From the NCBI GenBank assembly GCA_041660815.1, contig JBAZVN010000009.1:92022-156021 (forward strand): 64,000 nt of DNA. Reading direction: 5' to 3'. The position numbers and the translations under genes were made by a program. Shown here one piece after another: positions 25,812-32,809 of the stretch. Each line of letters begins with the position of its first letter. Within the stretch, counting starts at the first letter, position 1. The DNA is from PALSA-1006 sp041660815. Lineage in GTDB: Bacteria > Pseudomonadota > Gammaproteobacteria > Burkholderiales > Gallionellaceae. The notes beneath the pieces were generated by a model. The model saw only the letters and a list, made by a program, of their open reading frames with translations, was not told the origin of the DNA and did not search any database.

Positions 25812-26483
25812 ATGGTAAGCCAACCAATAAATCTCCCAAGTGAGTCCTTTAAGTCGAAGAAAGATGCAACGGATTTCTTTCAGAAAATGCTCAACCGTTA
25901 TCAAGATGGGGATGAGTTAACACCAGAAGATGACACTATTCTATACGAGCTACTTCAACTTCATCCAGAGGCATTCGATAAGATCGGCGTTGGGGTGAAG
26001 CGGTTTTATCGCAGAAGGTCACCAAACCATCCAACAAGTTGCTTTCATATTGAACGCACCGATGGGAGTGCTACTGATTTTTCGTATGGATCTTGCATTT
26101 CAAAAAAAGCTCCCGCCCCCGAACAGCAGTTCTATGCTGCCTGCCGATACGCGGTATCTTTGGAATTAACTCTCCAAAAGAAGCAGTTGTTTAACGAGGC
26201 TGGCGGCATTATTAATTGCGCAAAAACTGGGGCGAAAATTACGATTGATGACGCTGAATATCGGCACACTATTCCGCGTTTTAGAGAAATCGTCGCGGGC
26301 TTCATTGCGGAAAACAACATCACCATTTCTCCGGCTCTGATCACTCATAGCGCGGATATGCAATACGTTGCACAGTTTGCCGATCGCGATATGGAAAATG
26401 CGTTCAAAACCTATCACGCAAAGCATGCAAAATTGGCTATGTATAAAAAATATGCGCGCAATGAGGGGGCGGGTTCGGATTAA
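25812..26483 (+). CDS. DUF3223 (plant DCL-like) domain protein
   Basis: A 223-residue protein whose N-terminal half matches DUF3223, a domain related to plant DCL proteins: FKSKKDATDFFQKMLNRY, LLQLHPEAFDKIGVGVKRF, and SCFHIERTDGS followed by DFSYGSCI. The C-terminal half has no family I recognise; it contains ITIDDAEYRHTIPRF and C-terminal helices. ATG 25812 is preferred to a TTG-initiated longer frame at 25764 because GGAAAA lies upstream and the domain starts just after it. It is the third gene of the plus-strand cassette. DUF3223 proteins are often found in accessory regions; function unknown. Confidence 0.75.
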   Translation: MVSQPINLPSESFKSKKDATDFFQKMLNRYQDGDELTPEDDTILYELLQLHPEAFDKIGVGVKRFYRRRSPNHPTSCFHIERTDGSATDFSYGSCISKKAPAPEQQFYAACRYAVSLELTLQKKQLFNEAGGIINCAKTGAKITIDDAEYRHTIPRFREIVAGFIAENNITISPALITHSADMQYVAQFADRDMENAFKTYHAKHAKLAMYKKYARNEGAGSD

Positions 26484-26669
26484 ATTCACGCCCGGAAAGT
26501 CGCGTGGAGCGATTCAAGCTACGCCGCTATCGGCATAACCTCTTGGTCGATTTTGTCGCCCAGTTCGTTTTCGGCGATTTCAAGATCGTACTGTGTTTGC
26601 AGGTTCATCCATGTTTGCGCGGTCATGCCGAACAAGCGGCCAAGGCGCATGGCGGTGTCGGCGGTGACG
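26467..26669. repeat. Direct repeat, left copy (higA 3' end plus downstream hairpin)
   Basis: This segment and 27726-27927 are copies of each other. The higA-derived part (26519-26669 versus 27778-27927) is nearly identical, with only a few substitutions over about 150 bp; the leading 50 bp (GGGGGCGGGTTCGGATTAAA versus GGGGGCAGGTTCGGATTAAA) is more diverged. Confidence 0.85.
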
Positions 26670-26728
26670 GCGCGTTTTCCAGCGCGCCACAAACTGAACA
26701 GCCATACAGCGGACATCGGCGAACTCAT
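26519..26728 (-). pseudogene. HigA antitoxin remnant (C-terminal half)
   Basis: The translation GKRAVTADTAMRLGRLFG onward matches the C-terminal half of HigA-type XRE antitoxins and the intact copy at 27778-28116, ending in the same EIAENELGDKIDQEVMPIAA-like tail. The N-terminal HTH start is missing; the codons before the match (MSSPMSAVWLFSLWRA) are not clearly HigA. It is a decayed or truncated allele. Confidence 0.75.
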
Positions 26729-26773
26729 GCAACCGCCACTTGGCAGTCAGTCGCTTCGGACTAATTAATTTAG

Positions 26774-27688
26774 TTAGTTACGTGTTTCCTCCACCAAAAG
26801 TAGAATTGCCGATGCTGTAGTATTGATTGCAAATTGCGCAATGTGCTGTGGTACTTGTTTCGAAATTGTGCCAGCTCCATGCGCCGTGCTTAATCGGTTC
26901 CGAAGCGTAGCTACAAGTATCAGCGGATCAGTAAAGAATTTATCTAGTTGCGTCTGCGCAATAATTTTATTAAGTAACGTAGACGCGGTGTCTGTCTGTA
27001 GGTAAGGCCATTTTTTCTTGTCGCAAATGACCTTCATTACGCTCTCAAAGGCACTTCCACATTTCGTAAGGCAGTCGCCATAATCCTTTTTACGGTAATC
27101 CTGTAACGCTTCCAAAAATTCACTATTTGCGGAGGAGAACGCAGGGTCGGTAAGTAAGTGCAATGCCGGAGCAATTGCCTCTGAATGTACAAGACGATTC
27201 TCTCGCAATACTACTTTAGGGTAGACCCCAACCACTCTAAAGGTCGTCGGTTGGCCACGGTACTCGCGTTGTTCCTCAACTTCGACATACTCTGTGAGGA
27301 AATATGGGAGATTATCGACGTCAAAGAACGAATTTATTTGACCAACGAATTCACTCTTTGAATTTATACGCCTGAACGCATCGACTTTGAAAATGTACTC
27401 AACGAAATCCAGAAAATGATCTGATTCACATGACTCCAAAAAGTGAAGAACATCTTCAATGTTATTCGAGGATCTAATTTTAGGAGATAGAACGGGAGTC
27501 CCATGAAGATACGCTAGTTTCTGATGAACTTGATCCCAGAAATCCGAAATGTATCCTGTTGGCTCAATAACATCACGGCATAACAGTAGGATACGGTTTC
27601 GAAAGCTATTACTTATCGGCTGTGGCACATTTGGTGAAGCCACTTTCCGCTTAGAAAAAACGTCGAAGATGGATCGCAGGAACTGCAT
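26774..27688 (-). CDS. Abi_C-domain (abortive infection C-terminal) protein
   Basis: A 304-residue protein of the STM4504/CBY_0614-like group. N-terminal residues LRSIFDVFSKRK begin a region common to this group. The C-terminal 110 residues match the abortive-infection C-terminal domain: FLEALQDYRKKDYGDCLTKCGSAFESVMKVIC, then LRNRLSTAHGAG and HIAQFAINTTASAILLL. The RNRLSTAH segment resembles the R-x4-6-H motif of HEPN ribonucleases, so RNA cleavage during phage infection is a reasonable hypothesis. The gene lies between two copies of a higA segment, reading opposite to the AbiGi cassette. Low GC suggests transfer. Confidence 0.8.
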   Translation of the reverse strand: MQFLRSIFDVFSKRKVASPNVPQPISNSFRNRILLLCRDVIEPTGYISDFWDQVHQKLAYLHGTPVLSPKIRSSNNIEDVLHFLESCESDHFLDFVEYIFKVDAFRRINSKSEFVGQINSFFDVDNLPYFLTEYVEVEEQREYRGQPTTFRVVGVYPKVVLRENRLVHSEAIAPALHLLTDPAFSSANSEFLEALQDYRKKDYGDCLTKCGSAFESVMKVICDKKKWPYLQTDTASTLLNKIIAQTQLDKFFTDPLILVATLRNRLSTAHGAGTISKQVPQHIAQFAINTTASAILLLVEETRN

Positions 27689-27725
27689 ATTTTCATTAGC
27701 CTTTTAATGTGATTAGGCGATAAGG

Positions 27726-27927
27726 GGGCAGGTTCGGATTAAATTCCCGTCCAAAAAATCTCTTGGAATAGCCCACGCTACGCCGCTATCGGCATAACCT
27801 CTTGGTCGATTTTCTCGCCCAGTTCGTTTTCGGCGATTTCCAGATCGTACTGTGTTTGCAGGTTCATCCATGTTTGCGCGGACATGCCGAACAAGCGGCC
27901 AAGGCGCATGGCGGTGTCGGCGCGATT
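27726..27927. repeat. Direct repeat, right copy
   Basis: Partner of 26467-26669. It contains the 3' half of the longer higA copy and the sequence just downstream of its stop. The two copies bracket the Abi_C gene exactly, leaving about 1.06 kb between them. Confidence 0.85.
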
Positions 27928-28116
27928 GCCGGTGCAGATTTCATCTATGCGGCGCTGGGGGACGCTGGTGAATTTTGCGACCTTGTAGCGGATCAGCCCC
28001 AGGGGTTCGATGAAATCATGCAGCAGGATTTCGCCGGGATGCACGGGCGCAAGCTGTTCGCCTGTGATGACATTGCCCCACTTCATGTTGTTCAATTCTT
28101 CGCGCTGAATACTCAT
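27778..28116 (-). CDS. HigA-family antitoxin without a HigB partner
   Basis: A 112-residue XRE-type antitoxin: VHPGEILLHDFIEPLGL is the HigA/VapI N-terminal signature, then an HTH region (KVAKFTSVPQRRIDEICTGNR) and a dimerisation tail (MNLQTQYDLEIAENELG). Where the other copy and the family read GKRAVTADTAMRLG, this copy reads GNRADTAMRLG, a three-residue deletion in the recognition-helix region that could weaken DNA binding. No HigB toxin flanks it; the upstream toxin on the same strand is a ParE/RelE protein with its own antitoxin. It begins 22 nt after that toxin gene. Confidence 0.85.
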   Translation of the reverse strand: MSIQREELNNMKWGNVITGEQLAPVHPGEILLHDFIEPLGLIRYKVAKFTSVPQRRIDEICTGNRADTAMRLGRLFGMSAQTWMNLQTQYDLEIAENELGEKIDQEVMPIAA

Positions 28117-28138
28117 TTCATTCCCTTAGTGGATCAGT

Positions 28139-28438
28139 TCAGCTCTTAATTCTGTCCGTCCAATATCCTGGTTGTCGAGATTGGTGTGCTACTGCGAATA
28201 CCACGATGCCATTGGCGTGCGGGCGATAAAAGACAGAGAACGGAAAACCAGCAGGCATCACACACCGAGTTCCTGCAACTGACGGCGACCCTGCCTCTGG
28301 AAACCCAATCGCGCGACTGGTTGCCTCTTCGATGGCTGCGATAAATCGGAGTGAAAGTTGATTCTGAATTTGTCTGTAGTAGGAGACTTCAGCAAGAAAT
28401 TCGTGCCGTGCCTGCGCCACAAAACGCACTCGTTTCAT
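28139..28438 (-). CDS. RelE/ParE-family toxin
   Basis: A 99-residue toxin of the RelE/ParE superfamily: N-terminal VRFVAQARHEFLAEVSYYRQIQ, middle RFIAAIEEATSRAIGFPEAG and C-terminal FPFSVFYRPHANGIVVFAVAHQSRQPGYW. ParE-type members inhibit gyrase and RelE-type cleave mRNA; which applies is not clear from sequence. Its ATG overlaps the stop of the antitoxin gene as ATGA, so the pair is translationally coupled. It looks intact. Confidence 0.9.
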   Translation of the reverse strand: MKRVRFVAQARHEFLAEVSYYRQIQNQLSLRFIAAIEEATSRAIGFPEAGSPSVAGTRCVMPAGFPFSVFYRPHANGIVVFAVAHQSRQPGYWTDRIKS

Positions 28439-28665
28439 TGGGCGATGCGCTTCGCTTCTGCAAATACATCTTCGGCGGAAAAAAGGGCTGCCTCCCCGCG
28501 CTCAAATGCTGCCACACGCGCTTCAACTTCGCGGCTCCAATCGGTGTCAAATTTCAGTCCCTGTCCTTCATGGATAGATTCGAGCAGCAATTCTGCCAAG
28601 CGAGCGCGCTCGCCAGAAGAAAGGGCTCGTGCTTGATTTTCGACTTCGGCAAATGTGGATGACAT
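28435..28665 (-). CDS. Addiction-module antitoxin (unstable antitoxin family)
   Basis: A 76-residue protein of the addiction-module antitoxin family (Unstab_antitox): ARALSSGERARLAELLLESIHEG, DTDWSREVEARVAAFERGE and the C-terminal LFSAEDVFAEAKRIA. It neutralises the toxin encoded immediately downstream. GGAG lies 7 nt upstream of ATG 28665. The AT-rich segment upstream (28680-28715) is the likely promoter and autoregulatory site, but no clear palindrome was noted. Confidence 0.9.
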   Translation of the reverse strand: MSSTFAEVENQARALSSGERARLAELLLESIHEGQGLKFDTDWSREVEARVAAFERGEAALFSAEDVFAEAKRIAQ

Positions 28666-28791
28666 AGTGTGGCTCCAATAAAGGATTTAACTGGCATATA
28701 TTTTACCCATAACATCTGGGGCCAGGCCACATGATTTAATGGATTAGGTTCGAATTAAGCTTTACAACTGACAACGCTTATGGCGATATGG

Positions 28792-28817
28792 GGGCGAGTT
28801 CGAAATATATCTCGCCC
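28792..28817. terminator. Hairpin downstream of the toxin remnant
   Basis: GGGCGAG and CTCGCCC form a 7-bp stem with a 12-nt loop. The same kind of GGGGGCG..TTCG..ATTAA..CGCCC sequence occurs at 26467 and 27726, each downstream of a minus-strand antitoxin or toxin segment, which suggests that this hairpin travels with the modules. Confidence 0.45.
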
Positions 28818-28930
28818 ACAACTAGCGCCAGAATCAAAGGGGATAAAGTTACGTGGCAAGCAACTCCCTTAAGTCGCTTCTTATAACAAATTGATTAAAT
28901 ATGATATTTTTTGAGTGTCTTTTGGGCGAT

Positions 28931-29075
28931 TTACTGATGTGCAACGGCCAGCACGATTACTTTCGCAGGTGTCAGTTTGTAGATGATTGAATAGGGAAAT
29001 GTTGAGAGTACGAGTTTGCGGATGCCAGCTCTCGTCCAAGGTTTGCCCATTAGGGGGAAGTCTATCAATCCGTCC
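28931..29075 (-). pseudogene. ParE-family toxin remnant (C-terminal part)
   Basis: The minus-strand translation LIDFPLMGKPWTRAGIRKLVLSTFPYSIIY (read in two pieces: LIDFPLMGKPW and GIRKLVLSTFPYSIIYKL) followed by VIVLAVAHQ is a clear ParE-family C-terminus. The N-terminal half is missing and a stop falls where RRPGYW is expected. Upstream it is joined to EAL-domain sequence in a different frame. Confidence 0.75.
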
Positions 29076-29318
29076 ACCGAGTCGGTTAAGTGCGCGCATT
29101 TTTGCAATGGTGTCGGTGACATCGTTGAGCACTATACTCTCGGTTAGTTGCGGCTTGAGGCAATGCGGATTAATGGCGGTTTTATCAAGAATCCCGCTGA
29201 CCTGCGCAACAAAATCAGCTTGACGCAACTGCCGTACATTCACGTTTATAAAATCGCATATTTTCTGCGCTACAATGCTTGTGCCTTCATCATCCTCAGT
29301 AAAATCCAAATCCTGCAA
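29075..29318 (-). pseudogene. EAL-domain (c-di-GMP phosphodiesterase) remnant
   Basis: The frame reads INVNVRQLRQADFVAQVSGI, then LDKTAINPHCLKPQLTESIVL and NDVTDTIAKMRALNRLGGR. This matches the middle of EAL domains (VNVSARQ.. ADFV..V..IL..T, LELTES, TIAKM..L...G.R) but lacks both the catalytic start and the DDFGTGYSSL continuation, which is replaced by the toxin remnant. No intact EAL gene is in this window. Confidence 0.7.
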
Positions 29319-29329
29319 AGACAGGCCAA

Positions 29330-31315
29330 ATGCAAATAAATATATCTCATTTAATCAAGCTGTTACCAAAAAACTTTGCCGCACAAGATATTATTGCGGT
29401 GCAGCATGCGTGTGAGTTGGTTGAACCGTTATATCGTGACAAGGTGGAGCTGACCAACACGCCGCTGCTGCAGCACGCATTGGGCGCGGCTTCCATTCTG
29501 GCCAAGATGAACATGGATTCCGCGTCGATTATTACGGTAATTCTGCATGCACTTCCGGAATATTTGCCCGCGTGGCAGGACAAAGTTAAAACGGATTTTG
29601 GCAGCGACGTGTGCGAGTTGGTTGAAGGCGTTTCACGCATGGAGCAGATTCGTCAATTTAGCGAAATGAGCAGTCTGCATACGCTGGAAAACAAGAAGGG
29701 CGATCAGGCGCAGCAGATCGAAATTTTGCGCAAAATGTTGCTGGCGATGGTGCAGGATATTCGCGTGGTACTGATTAAATTAGCCGAGCGTACCCAGACG
29801 ATGCGGCGTTTGTCGCACGCCGACGTATCGCAGCAAAAGATTATCGCGCGTGAAACTCAGGGCATCTTTGCGCCGCTGGCAAACCGTCTTGGGGTGTGGC
29901 AAATCAAATGGGAACTGGAAGATTTGTCGCTGCGTTATTTGGAGCCTGAGCGTTATAAACAGGTAGCCGGTTTGTTGGATGAACGCCGTCAGGATCGAGA
30001 GCAATACATCACCGATGTGGTGACTTTATTGCGTCATGAATTGGCGCAGGCCAATGTGCAGGCCGAAGTGACCGGTCGCCCCAAGCATATCTACAGCATC
30101 ATCAATAAAATGAAGCGCAAGCAGGTGGAGTTTAGCGAACTTTACGATGTGCGCGCGGTGCGAATTTTGGTGGAAGACTTGCGCGATTGTTATACCGCGC
30201 TGGGGTTAATTCACAATCTCTGGCAGCCGATTCCCGGTGAGTTTGACGACTATATCGCGCATCCCAAAAGCAACGGTTACCGCTCTTTGCATACGGCGGT
30301 AATCGGCCCGCGCAATTTGGCAATTGAAGTGCAGATTCGCACGACTGAAATGCATCAGCATTCCGAATTGGGTGTGGCTGCACATTGGCGTTACAAAGAG
30401 GGCGGAAAATCCGATAGCAAGTTCGATGAGAAGATTTCCTGGCTACGGCAATTACTTGAATGGAAAGAGGAAGTTGCGGATAGCGGCGACATGCTGGAAC
30501 AGTTTAAAAGCGAACTCTTTCAGGATCATGTGTATGTGCTGACCCCGCAGGGTAAAGTGATCGATTTGCCCAGAGGCGCAACGCCCGTGGATTTTTCTTA
30601 TAGCCTGCATACCGACCTAGGGCACCGCACACGGGGAGCCAAAGTGAATGGCAGCATTGTGCCGCTCAATTACAAATTGCAAAACGGCCAACGCGTGGAA
30701 ATTTTAACGGCCAAAATTGGCGCGCCGAGTCGCGATTGGGTTAACCCCAGTCTCGGCTATTTGCAAAGTGCCCGTGCCCGCGCCAAAGTGCGGCAGTGGT
30801 TCAAAATGCAAAATTTTGACGAGAATGTCGCCCAAGGAAGACTGCAGCTGGACAAAGAGTTGCACCGGCTGGGGGTAACTTCTGTAAATCAGGATAAAGT
30901 CGCACAGCACTTGCACTTTAATAAACTGGAAGATTTATTGGCGGCCATCGGGCGCAGCGAGGTGTCGCAACACCAAATTGCCACGGCGATTCAGGAGGAA
31001 ATGCCCGGTAAAGCTGAGGAGATCAAACCGGTTGTACCGCGCAGCATTGCCCCGCAAAAAAATTCTGTCGGGGTACTGGTTGAGGGCGTGGGGAATTTAC
31101 TGACTAAAAATGCGCAATGCTGCCATCCCGAACCGCCCGACGCAATTGTCGGTTATGTCACGCGCGATCGCGGCATTACCCTGCATCGACAGGACTGCCC
31201 GGCCATGCAGCGCATTCCAGAAAATAAACGCGACCGGTTACTGGATGCACAGTGGGGCAATAAACCGGGCGATGCGATTTTTACCGCGAAAGTACGTGCG
31301 GGGAAAAAAGGCTGA
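29330..31315 (+). CDS. relA: (p)ppGpp synthetase RelA lacking the C-terminal ACT domain
   Basis: RelA makes (p)ppGpp on stalled ribosomes. The 661-residue product has an inactive hydrolase-like domain (HALPEYLPAW replaces the catalytic HD), an active-looking synthetase domain (ELYDVRAVRIL and the RelA-type EFDDYI at 304-309), TGS (VYVLTPQGKVIDLPRGATPVDF split by position about 401-460), a helical region and the zinc-finger/conserved-cysteine domain (NAQCCHPEPPDAIVGYVTRD). It ends at VRAGKKG where the family continues into an ACT/RRM domain of about 75 residues, and the opposite-strand gene begins 6 nt later. The start codon has only a weak AGG site; TACAAT at 29271-29276 is a likely -10 box. 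Confidence 0.9.
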   Translation: MQINISHLIKLLPKNFAAQDIIAVQHACELVEPLYRDKVELTNTPLLQHALGAASILAKMNMDSASIITVILHALPEYLPAWQDKVKTDFGSDVCELVEGVSRMEQIRQFSEMSSLHTLENKKGDQAQQIEILRKMLLAMVQDIRVVLIKLAERTQTMRRLSHADVSQQKIIARETQGIFAPLANRLGVWQIKWELEDLSLRYLEPERYKQVAGLLDERRQDREQYITDVVTLLRHELAQANVQAEVTGRPKHIYSIINKMKRKQVEFSELYDVRAVRILVEDLRDCYTALGLIHNLWQPIPGEFDDYIAHPKSNGYRSLHTAVIGPRNLAIEVQIRTTEMHQHSELGVAAHWRYKEGGKSDSKFDEKISWLRQLLEWKEEVADSGDMLEQFKSELFQDHVYVLTPQGKVIDLPRGATPVDFSYSLHTDLGHRTRGAKVNGSIVPLNYKLQNGQRVEILTAKIGAPSRDWVNPSLGYLQSARARAKVRQWFKMQNFDENVAQGRLQLDKELHRLGVTSVNQDKVAQHLHFNKLEDLLAAIGRSEVSQHQIATAIQEEMPGKAEEIKPVVPRSIAPQKNSVGVLVEGVGNLLTKNAQCCHPEPPDAIVGYVTRDRGITLHRQDCPAMQRIPENKRDRLLDAQWGNKPGDAIFTAKVRAGKKG

Positions 31316-31321
31316 TACCCC

Positions 31322-31714
31322 TTACGCGCTGACATCCTGTAGCAATTTTTCCGCAGTTGTCGCCAGCAAAGCCACATCCAATGTACCGATGCACTGCTCG
31401 GCCACTTCAATCCCCATTAATACAGTTGGACGATCTTGTTCGGCTATTTTCCATTCATTGGTGGCGTCGCCATGATTGCGGACTTGATGCAATACTTCGA
31501 TGGTTTGATCCAATATTTCCACCGCGTTTTCAATCGGGGTTTGATGCGTGACGAGTGCGGTGCGCACGACTGAAATCGCGGCAGCAAGACGTCCAAATGC
31601 CAAAACATTAAATTGTCCGAGGCACGCAGCTTGATAAGCCGCGTGCATGTCCATTGCGTAAATATCTTTTAAACCGGCGGTGACGGGCACACGCAATGAA
31701 TTTCTTTTTTTCAT
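31322..31714 (-). CDS. Hypothetical protein, 130 aa
   Basis: A 130-residue, mostly helical, soluble protein (MKKRNSLRVPVTAGLKDIYAMDMHAAYQAACLG is the first third, seen as MDMHAAYQAACLGQFNV). No family recognised; histidines occur at several helix positions (HQTPIENAV, VLHQVRNHGD). No signal peptide or membrane helix. It converges on relA, separated by 6 nt, and reads in the same direction as rlpA, after a 45-nt gap. Coding character (codon use, no internal stops, clear start) supports a real gene. Confidence 0.6.
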   Translation of the reverse strand: MKKRNSLRVPVTAGLKDIYAMDMHAAYQAACLGQFNVLAFGRLAAAISVVRTALVTHQTPIENAVEILDQTIEVLHQVRNHGDATNEWKIAEQDRPTVLMGIEVAEQCIGTLDVALLATTAEKLLQDVSA

Positions 31715-31759
31715 TTTTTAGGCATCCGGGTTGAAATTGTTAAATTGAACCTGCCGCCT

Positions 31760-32797
31760 TTAGCGCACGTTCACGAATGGTTTAAAACCCAGACGCGCTT
31801 TGAGTTTGATACTGGCAGCGCGCGCCTCTTCTTTGCTTGCATAGGGCCCCAACAGTACCCTTCCCAATCCGGCATCCTGATTCAGGCTGATTTTTTTACC
31901 GCCATCACCCAATTTGGAGTGCATTTTTGCCATAAAACTTTCCGCACCTTCGGACTGTTTAAACGCGCCCAGTTGCAGATAAATTTGGGCGGCAGGCGCG
32001 GGCGCTGTTGCAGCTACGGGAGCAGGAGCAGGAGCAAGAGCGGGTACGGGTGGAGGAACCACAACCGGGGCGGCGACTACAGGCACTTCGGCTACTTCTA
32101 CAATGGGTGGGGTGGGCTCTTCAGCCAATGCGGCAGTCTTTACTGAATCGGGCATCACACTGGCAGTCACCGGTGCATCACCCACTGACAGACTTTCGAC
32201 TTCAACTTCATCACTGCCTTTATTCACAATATCCAATTTATGTGCGGCGGAATAGGACAGATCAATGATCCGGCCATGCAGGAAAGGCCCGCGATCATTA
32301 ATTCGCACAATAACCGATTTTTTGCTGGCGACATGGGTAACACGGGCATAACTGGGGATTGGTAATGTGGGATGAGCTGCCGTCATGCCATACATGTCAT
32401 AAATTTCACCGATCGAAGTATGCTGACCGTGAAACTTTTTACCGTACCAGGAAGCAATGCCGACTTCTTTATAATTTCCGGGTGCTTCAAGCGGGGTGTA
32501 GGTTTGACCCAGAGCGGTGTAGGGCCGATTTGCGTAGCGATGTAGGGGTTCAGCTTTCGGCACGGCATCCGGAATACTTGCAATATCAACTGGCGCATCG
32601 GCACCGGGACCGTCACCCGCCAAATAACCGCCACTTTCAGACGGTGCGGCAGCGGGTTCAGCCGGTTTTGCCGGCGCGGGAGCCAAATCCACAATGGGTG
32701 CGGCTGCGGGAGACTTTGATTCGTCTTTTTTAGGGGCTGAGGAACATGCCGCCAGCGTAAGGGTTGTCAATACCAGAATTGCGCTTAGCTTCTTCAT
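31760..32797 (-). CDS. rlpA: Septal-ring lytic transglycosylase RlpA (lipoprotein with SPOR domain)
   Basis: RlpA is an outer-membrane lipoprotein that cleaves denuded glycan strands at division sites. The 345-residue precursor has a lipoprotein signal with lipobox LAAC (C18), a Pro/Ala-rich linker, a double-psi beta-barrel domain (about 110-205: GIASWYGKKFHGQ, and VRINDRGPF with the catalytic-type Asp), a second Pro/Ala/Val-rich linker and a C-terminal SPOR domain (about 268-345) that binds denuded peptidoglycan. AAGGAAC 7 nt before ATG 32797 sets the start. It is the last gene of the mre/mrd cluster, where rlpA is often found. Confidence 0.94.
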   Translation of the reverse strand: MKKLSAILVLTTLTLAACSSAPKKDESKSPAAAPIVDLAPAPAKPAEPAAAPSESGGYLAGDGPGADAPVDIASIPDAVPKAEPLHRYANRPYTALGQTYTPLEAPGNYKEVGIASWYGKKFHGQHTSIGEIYDMYGMTAAHPTLPIPSYARVTHVASKKSVIVRINDRGPFLHGRIIDLSYSAAHKLDIVNKGSDEVEVESLSVGDAPVTASVMPDSVKTAALAEEPTPPIVEVAEVPVVAAPVVVPPPVPALAPAPAPVAATAPAPAAQIYLQLGAFKQSEGAESFMAKMHSKLGDGGKKISLNQDAGLGRVLLGPYASKEEARAASIKLKARLGFKPFVNVR

Positions 32798-32809
32798 CGT
32801 TAAGTTCCT

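Noticed and set aside
28740..28765. tRNA T-arm-like GGTTCGAATTAAG
   Set aside because: No acceptor, D or anticodon stems nearby; belongs to the shared hairpin sequence of the TA modules.
28881..29318. 145-codon minus-strand ORF as a real gene
   Set aside because: It reads as an EAL fragment for the first half, then an unrelated frame over a toxin fragment; it is treated as two remnants.
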